From positions 1-36,561 of the IMG/VR virus record IMGVR_UViG_3300047175_000036: 36,561 nt of DNA; one strand, given 5' to 3'. Below are positions 22,231 to 32,100 of this stretch, piece after piece. Every line of letters starts with the position of its first letter. The stretch's first letter is position 1. Position numbers and translations under genes: made by a program. The notes beneath the pieces were generated by a model, which did not search any database, had not been told where the DNA came from, and was given only the letters and a program-made list of their open reading frames with translations. Source of the stretch: a virus.

Positions 22231-23949
22231 TCACAACCACGGACTCGCCCGAAACCGCAGGCTTGGCACGGTCCAACGGTTTTTACTATATTCCTCAAAG
22301 TCCTGTTCGTCTTCGGTCCAACGGCAAAGATACGAAAACGTAAACGTTAAGGCGATCGTAGCGCCTGCGGCCGGCGCCAGGGCCACTCCATTCGCGTTGA
22401 TGAACAAAAGTCTATTTCGGCTAAACGTATAGGTCCCAGCAGCTTGTAATGTGCCGTTGACATAAACGGCTTGAATACTGGTAATTAACCCCACGGGCAC
22501 AAGGGTTGCTTGGGCGCCCAGGCCGTAGGTGGCAAAGACGGGAAACTGATACGTTGTGCCATCACCTACGCCGATGCTTTGCTCACTCCTACTATTGTCC
22601 CATGGGCAGTTGAAGGCAAAAACCCCGGTCTGGCCATACATGCTGAGCCAAAGGCCGACGAGGGCTTGAAACTGCGTATAGCCCGCGAACGCCGCAAACG
22701 GTGTTTGGTTCTGCGTCTGGTCCTTCAACTGTTCGAATTTGATTTCAATGTCCCATATCGCATACGTCTGTTGCGGCACCCGCATCTCGCGCAAATTCTT
22801 TGTCGTGCCAATTATCGTGTCGAGCACCGGGCTGACCTTGATTGGAAAACCCTCGGGCAGAGACGGAAACGTCGGTATAACCCCGCCGGTGTTAACCCCC
22901 GGAACGTAGAGGGCCAAGGTCTTACGCACGAGCCCGGCGGCTTTCAACCTAACGGTAGAACTGCTTTCAACACTCCAAACCTCAGATATTGCCGTGTTGT
23001 CGCTTAGGGCGGCGTAAAAGTTGCCGAGAATTGTATAGCTGTCCGAACTGCCGATATTGTCGCCCAAGGTAACAATTTGACCTTTGTTCACGGTCAAAGC
23101 ATCGGACGTTGTCGCAATATCGGCTAGAACCCCAACTGGCGGCGGAACCAAAATGGGCGTTAGCCTAGCCCGAGTGCTGCGCAAAACTACCGGATCGGCT
23201 ACTAACTGTCTCTGGTCCCATGCGGCAATGGGAGACTTGCCGCTCACTACTATCGGCGGCGCGCCAGACGTCAGGACGTCAAATAGCGCTGCGCCCGACT
23301 GGGCATTGCCTTGGGTGCTACCCCAGGTTATCGTCGCATTGTTTAGAGTCGAACTCAGGCCCTCGTATGCTGCACCAAGCTGGGCGAAATTCGTCCCGCC
23401 ACTATTGCTGACATAGCCCAGGGCCGTGTAGCCTGTCGGCACAGTGCCGAGCGAGGTCCAAGCACTAGCATTGCCACAGGCGAAGATGGCGAAATCATTC
23501 GCATTTGTCGTGCTAATACCCGTAAAGCTAGGGGTCCAAGCTGCGCTCGGCGCATGGAGCTTCTTCGAAGGCAGACTCGCATTGCTGTCCCAAGGCGAAG
23601 CCGTATAGCAGCCATTGACGCCAAAGGCCAAAATCGCTGCGTCATCATAGGTCGAGGCCCAGCTAACGGTAATCACTTCGGCCGTCAAGGCACTCGGAGC
23701 CACGGCCCACCAGAGTTCCATCTGGTTCAACGGTGCCGTGCTACCGCTGCCGCCGTTGCTCGTGCGTTTTGTAAAGGTCAGCCCTGACGCGGTGATTGAT
23801 GACACGGCCGGAGCATTGCCACTAACTATCTCCACATAGGTCAGAACGCAAATGACATCATTTCCGCCCGAGGTCGTGAGCGTAGCAGTCGCACTGCCGC
23901 TTGCGCTCTTTATCCCCGTAGCCGTGCCATCAAGCGTCGGTGTAGCCAA
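22231..23949 (-). CDS. Adhesin-like domain fused to DUF2460 (copy B)
   Basis: The product has 572 residues. Start is a TTG preceded by AAGG. The N-terminal ~240 residues are Ser/Thr/Gly-rich beta structure (TASGLTFTKRTS ... MELWWAVAPSALTAEVITVSW), like stand-alone phage receptor-binding or tail-decoration domains. A Pro/Arg linker follows. The C-terminal ~210 residues are DUF2460: GTTKNLREMRVPQQTY, DQTQNQTPF, YGQTGVFAFNCPWDNSR, and the end FRASPWL. They are close to copy C at 26114. A tail-tip component that adds a receptor-contact domain is the likely role. Confidence 0.75.
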   Translation of the reverse strand: MATPTLDGTATGIKSASGSATATLTTSGGNDVICVLTYVEIVSGNAPAVSSITASGLTFTKRTSNGGSGSTAPLNQMELWWAVAPSALTAEVITVSWASTYDDAAILAFGVNGCYTASPWDSNASLPSKKLHAPSAAWTPSFTGISTTNANDFAIFACGNASAWTSLGTVPTGYTALGYVSNSGGTNFAQLGAAYEGLSSTLNNATITWGSTQGNAQSGAALFDVLTSGAPPIVVSGKSPIAAWDQRQLVADPVVLRSTRARLTPILVPPPVGVLADIATTSDALTVNKGQIVTLGDNIGSSDSYTILGNFYAALSDNTAISEVWSVESSSTVRLKAAGLVRKTLALYVPGVNTGGVIPTFPSLPEGFPIKVSPVLDTIIGTTKNLREMRVPQQTYAIWDIEIKFEQLKDQTQNQTPFAAFAGYTQFQALVGLWLSMYGQTGVFAFNCPWDNSRSEQSIGVGDGTTYQFPVFATYGLGAQATLVPVGLITSIQAVYVNGTLQAAGTYTFSRNRLLFINANGVALAPAAGATIALTFTFSYLCRWTEDEQDFEEYSKNRWTVPSLRFRASPWL

Positions 23950-23950
23950 A

Positions 23951-23996
23951 ACCTGAGCCTTACGTTAGCGTGAACCTGAGCCTTACGTCAGCGTGG
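23951..23996. repeat. Tandem 23-bp duplication at a gene end
   Basis: Copies at 23951-23973 and 23974-23996 share ACCTGAGCCTTACGT, then T or C, then AGCGTG. On the minus strand each copy encodes the end of the upstream gene (TLT, stop) and the leader of the next gene. The duplication widens the gap between the two genes without breaking either. Confidence 0.75.
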
Positions 23997-24519
23997 TCGA
24001 GTAGAAAACCGTCAGAGTATTCGTTGCCACAACGGGTTGAGAGCTGCCGAACGTTCCAGCGGAATACAGGGTGCCACCCGTATTGCCGACTGTGGCACTG
24101 GCTCCGCTTCCACCCACAATGAACGCTCCTTGCACGGTGCCAGAGCCGGTGAACGTAAACGTCAAACCACCGCTTAGGCTTTTCGTGGCGCTGTAATTCG
24201 GACTGCCACTAAGCGTTGACGCTGTCCATGCCGTGGTTTGGCGGTTGCCCGAATACGTCGGAACGTTGGCGCTTCCAGCTTCGGCCCAACCCCCATGGCT
24301 GGCCATGGTATCGCCACCGCTGACGGCAGTAAAGCCTGTGCTGGAAATCAACCCGAGGTATTCCCCGGCCGTATAGCCCGAGCCGGCCAGGCCCTGATCC
24401 AACAAAAGGGCTTTGCCCACCTGTGTCAGCAGGTTGTCAAACTCCTCGCGCCAAAGCTCATGCCCCTCGGCATCTCGACATATGGCCGTATACTTACCCA
24501 TCACGGTTACTTTGTCCAT
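23983..24519 (-). CDS. Tail structural protein with GxY...GDTMASH motif
   Basis: The product has 178 residues. The N-terminal NLLTQVGKALLLDQGLAG, then YLGLISSTGFTAVSGGDTMASHGGWAE, and later TGSGTVQGAFIVGG and GTLYSAGTFGSSQPV match a widespread phage tail or tail-fibre accessory family of unknown function. Beta-rich with low charge. It lies between an adhesin-like protein and the DUF2460 fusion, inside the expanded tail-tip cassette. Confidence 0.65.
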   Translation of the reverse strand: MDKVTVMGKYTAICRDAEGHELWREEFDNLLTQVGKALLLDQGLAGSGYTAGEYLGLISSTGFTAVSGGDTMASHGGWAEAGSANVPTYSGNRQTTAWTASTLSGSPNYSATKSLSGGLTFTFTGSGTVQGAFIVGGSGASATVGNTGGTLYSAGTFGSSQPVVATNTLTVFYSTTLT

Positions 24520-24528
24520 CGCTTTTAC

Positions 24529-26097
24529 CTACGAATTGGTTAACATACCAACGATTGCTCGATCTACGTCATTGACATTCCAAACACCGTCGGTTCCTGG
24601 CTCGGCATCAAGGAAAGTCTCATACCACTCATACGATGTTGTGGGCTCAAAATCGTATGCCGAACCAAAGCCTGATGTGCCATTCGGCGGAATGATGGCC
24701 AAACTAAATATCAAACTTGACGAGCTTTGCAGCGCTGCGTTGCAGGCTAGACCTACGGTGTAAACGTTCGTGACCCCAAGGGGCAGAGGCGGGAAGAAAA
24801 ACACATCGGCCGGGCCGGTCAAGCCCGTGGACGTATATGACAAATCGCCCTGTGGTGGGTTTAGATTAAGGCTTTGAAAGTCCGTGCTGGCGTAAGCACA
24901 ATAGCCGAAAATGACAAGGCTGGCTTGGCCTGCCGTGCCAGAGGGACAGGTGCTCGGTGCCCCACTGGCATAGGTATAGGTGCAAATAATGCCTTGGTTT
25001 ACGCCCGAGGCAAACTGTTGTATATTTACAGCCGTATCGGTCATAAACCCGATCCAATACTGCGTGCCGGCCACAAGGCTGACGTCGGTAGTCAAATCTA
25101 AGGTTGTCGTCCCATTAACAATGCCCGTTACCGCCGGCCCCGAGCTTAGCAGCGCGTTTGGCACGCCGCTAAGATCGCTGAACAACAGCGGCATGACGTG
25201 GGCGCCACTGGCAGCGCTTATGGCCGTGACGCCAACAGCCGTAATTGTCTGACTAGCCACGGGCGTAAAGGAACAGACATAAAGTCGGTTTGCTTGAATT
25301 ACAGATGCCGAATTAGGCGTTAGCTGCGGATAGTAATTGCCGACAATACTCGCCTGATTGTTCCACTGGGTCTGGTAATCCTCGGCCGGCCCCTGGGTAA
25401 CAACCACGGGGCTGGAAAGCAAAGCCTGGTTGTTATAATCCGTCGTATCGTCAAACAAATACAAGTCGTCGAAGAAGCAATACCCGGCGCCCAAATGGCC
25501 GAGATCATTGCTAAAGCTCGCGAGAATAATTGTGTTCATACTCGAATTAGAACTTTGCTGAGTCGTTCCTGTTCCATTAAGTATCGGCGCTCCATCAACC
25601 CAAACAGTCCAGCCTCCATAGCCATTGTTGTTGAACGTAATGTCCCATTCAATGTAATGCACACTGCCGTTGCCGATGGTAAACGTCGAGCTTTCCAACA
25701 CCGTGCCATCACTGCCTTCGCATATCACCACAAGCCCGGTGGTATTCTGGATTATGATCGAGCATTGGGCCGTGGTGCCGTCGTAAAACAATATGCCGTT
25801 GTCGCGGCCAATGTTCGGACAAACCCTTACGCCGCCAATAATTCTCCCATAACTGGACGACAAAGTCTTACCCACGCCGCTGACGACATAGGTTGTTGCG
25901 CCGACACATAGCGAATAGCCCGGAGCCCCGCTGAGACCTGGTTGTATGTTGGCGTAGCTGGCAAAATTGCCGAAACTCTCAATCACCCATCCAGCTTCGC
26001 CGAGCAGGGCCTCTAGGCCCGGCTGAGTGGCACTGACGCCCGTATAGCCCTGCGCTGGACCAAACTCGTCAAATCCTTCGAGTAGGATCGTTGCCAC
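24529..26097 (-). CDS. Adhesin-like tail protein, paralogue 2
   Basis: The product has 522 residues; GTG start. The N-terminal 220 residues contain GGWTVWVDGAPILNG and FFDDLYLFDD, typical of concanavalin/laminin-G-like jelly rolls in phage tail proteins. Residues about 260-390 form a second beta domain (QYWIGFMTDTAVNIQQ). The C-terminus is YEWYETFLDAEPGTDGVWN. It is clearly paralogous to the protein at 27024: same start (MATI...EGFD), same DDxYxFDDTTxYNN and same ending. Receptor or surface contact is inferred. Confidence 0.65.
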   Translation of the reverse strand: MATILLEGFDEFGPAQGYTGVSATQPGLEALLGEAGWVIESFGNFASYANIQPGLSGAPGYSLCVGATTYVVSGVGKTLSSSYGRIIGGVRVCPNIGRDNGILFYDGTTAQCSIIIQNTTGLVVICEGSDGTVLESSTFTIGNGSVHYIEWDITFNNNGYGGWTVWVDGAPILNGTGTTQQSSNSSMNTIILASFSNDLGHLGAGYCFFDDLYLFDDTTDYNNQALLSSPVVVTQGPAEDYQTQWNNQASIVGNYYPQLTPNSASVIQANRLYVCSFTPVASQTITAVGVTAISAASGAHVMPLLFSDLSGVPNALLSSGPAVTGIVNGTTTLDLTTDVSLVAGTQYWIGFMTDTAVNIQQFASGVNQGIICTYTYASGAPSTCPSGTAGQASLVIFGYCAYASTDFQSLNLNPPQGDLSYTSTGLTGPADVFFFPPLPLGVTNVYTVGLACNAALQSSSSLIFSLAIIPPNGTSGFGSAYDFEPTTSYEWYETFLDAEPGTDGVWNVNDVDRAIVGMLTNS

Positions 26098-26113
26098 GGC
26101 TAAAGTTCCTGCG

Positions 26114-27019
26114 TTACAACGTCAGCCATGGACTTGCTCTCATCTTCAAGCTGCCGATGGTCCAGCGGTTTTTGGCAAACTCCTCGGTGTCTTGCTCGTC
26201 GGCCACAAAACGGCAAAGGTAATAGAAGGTGAAGGTTGCTGTAAGGCTTGCGCCGTTGGCCGGTGGCAGCGGCTCTGCATCCGTGGGCTGAAACACGATC
26301 TGATTTCGCGTAACGTAGTATCGACTCGGATCGACAAGCACGTTGTTGATATAAACCTCGGCCACTTGGTTCAGCATACCCACGGGCAAAAGCAGCGCTT
26401 GGGCATTTAACCCAAAGGTATAATAGACCGTAAAGGCCCAGGTGACACCGTCACCCGAGCCAAAGTATTGGTTCGCCCGGCTGTTGTCCCACGGACAATC
26501 AAACCCAAATACGCCCGTTTGGCCATACATGAACAGCCAATCTTGCACGACTTGCTGATACTGTGTATAACCCGAAAAGGGCGCATACGGCGTTTCATTT
26601 TGCGTTTGGTCTTTTAGCTCTTCGTATAGGATTTCGATGTCAAATATCGGATAAATTTGCTGTGGCGCCCTCATCTCGCGTAAAGATTTCGTCGTTCCCA
26701 CCACGGTATCCATCACTAGGCTGACCTTGACCGCAAAGCCGGGCGGTGGGGCTGGCAAGATCGGCGTGACACTTGGCGGCACGTTAAGCACGGGAATAGG
26801 TCCCGAGGCGTCCACGGTAACGGCATAATCGTCCGCCCCTGGCTCCGTGCTCGGCGGCAGATACAAGCCCAAAACTTCTCGCACAAGGCCGCCGACAATA
26901 ACCCCATAAACCACGGTCTGGGAACATAGGGTTTCGCGCACAAGGCCGCCGACTTGCAGCCCGGCCCCTCCGACCAGCCCTTGGCGAACTAGAGCGCCGA
27001 TCTCCACACTTGCACTCAT
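26114..27019 (-). CDS. DUF2460 tail protein (copy C)
   Basis: The product has 301 residues. The N-terminal 50 residues contain three GxLVRxxL repeats (GALVRQGL, GGLVRETL, GGLVREVL), a motif that may assemble on a partner. The rest is DUF2460: GTTKSLREMRAPQQ, DQTQNETPY, MYGQTGVFGFDCPWDNSR, C-terminus MRASPWLTL. The domain is strikingly close to copy B at 22231, so one arose by recent duplication. It lacks the N-terminal adhesin domain of copy B and instead sits next to a separate adhesin-like protein. Confidence 0.75.
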   Translation of the reverse strand: MSASVEIGALVRQGLVGGAGLQVGGLVRETLCSQTVVYGVIVGGLVREVLGLYLPPSTEPGADDYAVTVDASGPIPVLNVPPSVTPILPAPPPGFAVKVSLVMDTVVGTTKSLREMRAPQQIYPIFDIEILYEELKDQTQNETPYAPFSGYTQYQQVVQDWLFMYGQTGVFGFDCPWDNSRANQYFGSGDGVTWAFTVYYTFGLNAQALLLPVGMLNQVAEVYINNVLVDPSRYYVTRNQIVFQPTDAEPLPPANGASLTATFTFYYLCRFVADEQDTEEFAKNRWTIGSLKMRASPWLTL

Positions 27020-27023
27020 GGCC

Positions 27024-28562
27024 TTAGTTGATCTTCATGCCATAATAGCCGATATTAACATGCCCAGGGGTCCAAGCTGCGCCAGTGTTCGGATCAGTGT
27101 CAAAATTGCTATCATACCAGGCGAAGGTTGCCGTCGGCGCAATAGCAGTATTCGACCCTTCTCCCGTGGTTGAACTCGACTTGGCCAATAGGTCGAATTT
27201 TGTCGAACCTGAACCTTCAAGTTGAGCAAACGCACTGACCGTAACGGTATAGACGTTCTGGATACTTGTCGGCAAATTTGGTAGCTGATACAAATCCTCG
27301 GTCCCAGAAGACGAGGCTTGCACACTGCTTGCAGTGCCCGGTGGGGGTATGTTCACTAAACTGGCCGAATTGCCGGCTGCACCGCTACAAACGCCATACA
27401 TATACAGCCCATAACCCGTAGGGGACATGGTGGGCGCAGTGCTCGGCGGGCCGCTGCTATACGTATTGCTCGCTACGTATAGCTCGCTTGAGCCAGTCGG
27501 CGCATACTGCGGATTAAAGTAGCTTGCGTCAATAATGAGCCCGATCCAATACTGCGTATTGGCCGTCAGGGCCGTGGCAGTCAGGCCGAGGGTGCCAGTG
27601 CCAGGAGTCGGAAAAGTGCTGATTGGGGTCCCACTAGCCAACAATGTGCCCGGTGCTCCGCCACTGTCGGCATACAACACGCCTTGGGCCGGATTGCTGC
27701 TTCCACCCGTGGTCTGGAACACGATCGAGTTGATAGTGCAGTTTTCAATCGGCGTAACAGGCATGAGCAACAAATAATTGCCCAAGATGTTCGGCGCCCC
27801 ACTAGCGCCGGCCGTATTGCCAACAATGTTTCCGTTGTTGGTGAATTGTGTTTGTTCGTCCGAGCTTGGAACCTGGGTATAAACCAAGGGATTGGACAAC
27901 AAGACCGAGTTGTTATACGACGTTGTGTCGTCAAAAACGTAAACGTCATCAAACGTGACCGAGGTAGAGACATTGCCCCCAACAGTGCCGATGCTAAGCT
28001 GCAAAACGTTGGCATAATTATTACCGCTGGTCTCAGTCGCACCATTGCCGCTTAGGCACTGCACCCCGTCGAGCCACACAGTCCAGCTTCCGGCACCGAT
28101 GCCGCTGGCGGGGCCGAACGTTATATCATACTCCAAATAGTGCTCCACGCCGGCAGCGATACTAGCCGTGCCGAGTTGAAGCTGTGTGGTCCCTCGGCCG
28201 GAATATATGGCTATGCGACCGCTCGTTGGCATAACCAGCACCATACACTGAACCGTGGTCCCGTCGCTGAAAGCTATGCCATTCGACCCCACAAGGTCCG
28301 TGGATATACGCACTCCGCCAATGAGCCGACTGTAGTTTTGCGGCAATGTCTTGGTAACATAGGTTGCCGTATTGCCACCTTGGGCTATGCCGCTGACCGT
28401 AAGGGCCGAGCCACCTTGGCCATTTAAACTAGCCGCCAGGGCTGCCCCGCCAGTGTTCGTAAACACACTCCACCCGCCTTGGCCAATGGCCGTGGCGACC
28501 GAGGGCGTGGTCATACCCACTAGGCCGTATTTATCAAAGCCCTCGATGAAGATTGTCGCCAC
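27024..28562 (-). CDS. Adhesin-like tail protein, paralogue 1
   Basis: The product has 512 residues; GTG start, with a weak RBS. The N-terminus MATIFIEGFDKYG, then GSWTVWLDG and TFDDVYVFDDTTSYNN, mirrors paralogue 2. Residues about 255-390 form a beta-sandwich with QYWIGLIIDASYF. The C-terminus TFAWYDSNFDTDPNTGAAW is also shared. It is the first gene downstream of dyad element 5, so it may be under separate control. Probable receptor-binding or tip decoration role. Confidence 0.65.
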   Translation of the reverse strand: MATIFIEGFDKYGLVGMTTPSVATAIGQGGWSVFTNTGGAALAASLNGQGGSALTVSGIAQGGNTATYVTKTLPQNYSRLIGGVRISTDLVGSNGIAFSDGTTVQCMVLVMPTSGRIAIYSGRGTTQLQLGTASIAAGVEHYLEYDITFGPASGIGAGSWTVWLDGVQCLSGNGATETSGNNYANVLQLSIGTVGGNVSTSVTFDDVYVFDDTTSYNNSVLLSNPLVYTQVPSSDEQTQFTNNGNIVGNTAGASGAPNILGNYLLLMPVTPIENCTINSIVFQTTGGSSNPAQGVLYADSGGAPGTLLASGTPISTFPTPGTGTLGLTATALTANTQYWIGLIIDASYFNPQYAPTGSSELYVASNTYSSGPPSTAPTMSPTGYGLYMYGVCSGAAGNSASLVNIPPPGTASSVQASSSGTEDLYQLPNLPTSIQNVYTVTVSAFAQLEGSGSTKFDLLAKSSSTTGEGSNTAIAPTATFAWYDSNFDTDPNTGAAWTPGHVNIGYYGMKIN

Positions 28563-28583
28563 GGCCTATGGCCCCGCAAGAAT

Positions 28584-28620
28584 AGAGATATGCAATACAG
28601 TCACTGTATATCATATCCCT
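28584..28620. promoter_or_regulatory. 37-bp dyad element 5 (core CAGTCACT)
   Basis: Centred on C28602, with 15 of 18 half-site positions matching. It lies between the tail gene at 28624 and the adhesin start at 28562. On the plus strand it is followed by CCCTTTTTT, so it also resembles an intrinsic terminator for plus-strand (antisense) transcripts. Confidence 0.85.
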
Positions 28621-28623
28621 TTT

Positions 28624-29088
28624 TTAGATTTCCCGCAACCACATTGTTGCCGAGATATTCAGCGTCCCGGTAACACTGTCGAGCGACAATACGAGGGCGC
28701 CGCTGAGGTCGGCCTTTGGCTCGTCGCCCACGGGCGTCGGGGGCTGCCAGTAGTAGCCATTGATCGGGTTGAATTGCGTAGCAACATAGTCCACGGCCGT
28801 GCTGCCCGTAACGGCCTGGGTGGTATCGTTCCGCCGAGCCGTGAAGCTCGGACTGGCCCCGTCCGGGTTGACGTTATGCGGCGTGGCACTGGCGCCACCG
28901 CTGCCGCTCGTGACCGTGGCGGGCAAATAGCGCAAACGGATGGGATAGTTGCCCACCGTCGTCTGGCCGTTGGCACTGAGTTCCACGGCCAAAAGCTGGA
29001 GCTTTTTCGTCGCAGCAGCATAGGCGCAAATTACATCCTGCGCTGCCGTGACCGCAACGTTCTCGCACACAACAGTAAATAGTTCCAT
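28624..29088 (-). CDS. Tail protein of unknown role, 154 aa
   Basis: Start ATG at 29088. Beta-rich with NPDGASPSFTARRNDTTQAVTGS and NGYYWQPPTP. The set of strand pairs, Asn-Thr repeats and a W-L-R-E-I end matches a phage family found between tape measure and tail-tip genes, often called 'tail protein' or 'capsid and scaffold'. Its place directly after the tape measure supports a tail role. The last gene of the block before dyad element 5. Confidence 0.6.
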   Translation of the reverse strand: MELFTVVCENVAVTAAQDVICAYAAATKKLQLLAVELSANGQTTVGNYPIRLRYLPATVTSGSGGASATPHNVNPDGASPSFTARRNDTTQAVTGSTAVDYVATQFNPINGYYWQPPTPVGDEPKADLSGALVLSLDSVTGTLNISATMWLREI

Positions 29089-29111
29089 AACCCGTTCCTT
29101 ACTTTTAGGTT

Positions 29112-32100
29112 TTAGCCGGCCCGGAAACCATTCCGAACCATATTCCGTGCTTCGCCCATCATGGCCCCGCCGTGCGTGGACATCATTTGCCCAAACTCCG
29201 ATCTGGTCATACCACTACCACTTCGGCTTGTGCGGCCACCAGTATTTATCGTGGGAGAATAGTTCAGGCTCGCATTGCTTTTTGCCCCGCCATTGTTTAT
29301 CATGGTTTGGATACCATTCGACAAGTGTGCCGGGAGGACCATTTCCTGAAAGTGAAGCCGGGCAAGAGTTGCGCCATTCCCTGCCACCATGCCGCCTGCG
29401 GCCGACGGCACAATACCACCGCCAGCGTAGCTGAAGCCGAGAGCTTCGGGCTTAACTGCCGTGGCAGCCATAAGGCTTTCCTCCACGGCCGCCGTGCTGA
29501 AAATGGCACCAGTAATGGTTGTGCCGAGGGTGGTGAGGGCGGCAACCTGCGTGGCGCTGGCAGCCGCTATGGCGCCGCTGATGGTTGCTGCGTTGGCGCC
29601 TATGGCAGCGCTCTCCGCTGTAGCGCCCACGGCTTGGCCCGCAGCGCCGCCTACGGCTTGGCCCGCAGCATTGCCAGCAGCGCTGCCCACGGCCCCGCCC
29701 ACGGCATTGCCTGCGGTCTGCCCCACCGTGTTGCCGACAACGCTACTTATTGCCGATTGAAAGAGCTTGCTCATTGTCTTGCCGAGCAAGTCTCCTATCC
29801 CGCCTTGGATGGACGAGTCAATGCTCGAAGCAACCGTATGGCTCACGGCACTTTCAATGGACTTGACACCCTGATCTACGAGATCAAGGGCAAACTTACG
29901 GAACGCCTGATGGATTTGGGTGCTGCCCTCGTTCACCTTGATCGACGACAAGCCCTGTTTAATTATGTCAACTTGGGGCGAGATCACATCATTCAACAGC
30001 GTGCTCGTTAGGCTTTCGAATTGCGAGCCCATGCTGTCGAACATTTTCGTAAACGGCGCAGCCATCTTCTCGGCAGCTTTCTCTGCCGCCTCGGCCGCCT
30101 TCTGATATAGGGCAATTTCTTGCGTCTTGGCGCTAATGGTTTCCGATATGATGGCCTCTTGCGCCGACTTCTGAACCTCGCCGCCCTGCTGCGCTGCATC
30201 GGCCACCTGTTGGAGTTGGGCCTTGTATTGCTGGAACGAGGACTCAATGGCCTGGGCCTCGGCAATATATTGCGCCGGTGTCGTGGCCTGCTGGCCGGTC
30301 TGGCCTTTGCCCATGCGGCCTTCAGACATAACTTCGGCTTCAGCCGAGAGCTTCGCAACCTGCTGGCTCTGCTGTTCCTGTGTGTGGCTGTCTTTAATCG
30401 CCTTAAGCTGGGCCTCTTGCTGTTTCTTCGCCTCTTCCTGAAGGGCTTTGGTTTTCTCGCGCTCAATCGTCAGGATCACATTGGCTTGTTGCTTGTATGT
30501 CGTCGCGGCCTTGTCGGCCCAATCATTATATATCGCCGTTATGGCGCCGATGTCGCCCTGGGCCTCCGTGATCTTGAGCTTTTCGTTCGCCGCAAAATCC
30601 TCATAGCTTTGCTTCGCGGCACGGTTCGCGGCACCGGCTCCTTTGCGCGCTGCGGCATCTTGCGCCGAGGCCATCTCGTTCACAAGCGTAAGCTGCTTGG
30701 CTTGAAGGTCCTTTGTCGCCTCGGCCTTTTCTGCCTCGGTCATCTTAACCGTGGCAAGAGTTTGCTGCATCGAGGCGATTTCAGCCCTAGCTTCAGCCAT
30801 TCGGACTTCCGCCGCCGGCTTTTTACTCTCCTGTGCCGACGTGCCTGCTGCCAGAGCCGCAGCTTCGGCGTTGTCGCGCATCGTCTGCACGGCCGAACGG
30901 GGTGTGGTCAGCGGCGGAACGGCAACTTTTGGCCCCGTTGGCGCTACAGCCGTTGCACTGTCTGGATTTTGACCTTCTTGAGTCTTGGCTCTGTATTCGG
31001 GCGGCAGAGAGCGGCCCAACATATTTGAGATTGAAACACCGAAATCATTCGCCGCCTGAATAACCTTGCCGGGGAAACTAGCAACCTGGCCCATTATGCT
31101 CAGTGCGCTTCCGGCAATTCGAATAAGCGCCTCTAGGTCGTGGACTGTTTCAATAATGACCGGAGACCAGGCTTCCATAGACGCAATGCCCTGGCCGCGA
31201 ATGACTTCGCCCAGTTCCCTTACGGCATCACCGGCTTTGATTAGCTTGGCTGCGCCTTGTTCGTCCAAAGTCACGCCAAGGCTGCGGGCCTTTTCGACCA
31301 TTTCGTCCAGGGCGCCGCTGCCGCCCTGAATTAACGGCACGAGCTTTTCGAAGCCTCGGCCGGCAATCTCATTCATATTGGCCGTCTTGTTCGCCCCGTC
31401 AGCCGTCCGAGCGTATGCGTCGGAAATCAGATGCAGAGCTTGGGCCGTATCGCCACCTGTGGCGTTAAGCTGTTCCTGGCTTATGCCCATGTTATGAAAG
31501 GCTTCGGCAGCTTTGCTCGCCGGGTCGGCAATGGCTGCGCCGAGGGTTTCCGAAATCTTCCTCAGACTTGCATCGGCTTCGCTGCCACTCAAGCCCAAGC
31601 CACGCAAGGCGCCCTCAAGACCCGAATATGCCTGTAGGCTCATCCCCGTGGCGCTGGCCGCCGCTTTCATCTGCGTGGCCCATTTGCCTAGCTCTTCGGC
31701 CTTTTCTGCAATATGCACGGCCGCCAAGGCTACGCCGAAGACGCCCACAGCACTGCCGAGCGCCAGCATACTAACGCCGGCATTGCGGGCAATGGTGCCG
31801 AGGGTGCTTATCATAGCGCCTCGGCTGCCGCGGGCTAGTTCGTCACCGAGAACCGTGGCTTCTCGTAGGGCAAACACGGCTCCGCTGCTGCCGCCACCGC
31901 TGCCGCTTCGGCCCCGGCTGGCGCCAGAGCTTTCATTTTCGCCCTGGTTCCTCTGCCCGGCCAAAAACCCCGGTATGCCCATCCCTGGGCCATTGCGCCC
32001 AAAAGCCCCTCCCGGCGCGAGCGGTATGGCTAGTTCCTCGCGCAGCCTTTGAGTCGCTAGTGCCTCTTGTTCAAGAGCGGCTAAAGCTCTTTGTGTGGCC

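Noticed and set aside
28372-29082. Plus-strand open frame of 236 aa opposite tail genes
   Set aside because: It crosses the boundary of two minus-strand genes and dyad element 5 and has no recognisable domain.
30120-31028. Plus-strand open frame of 302 aa opposite the tape measure
   Set aside because: Low-complexity Leu/Arg-rich translation typical of a shadow of a coiled-coil gene; the minus frame is a clear tape measure protein.
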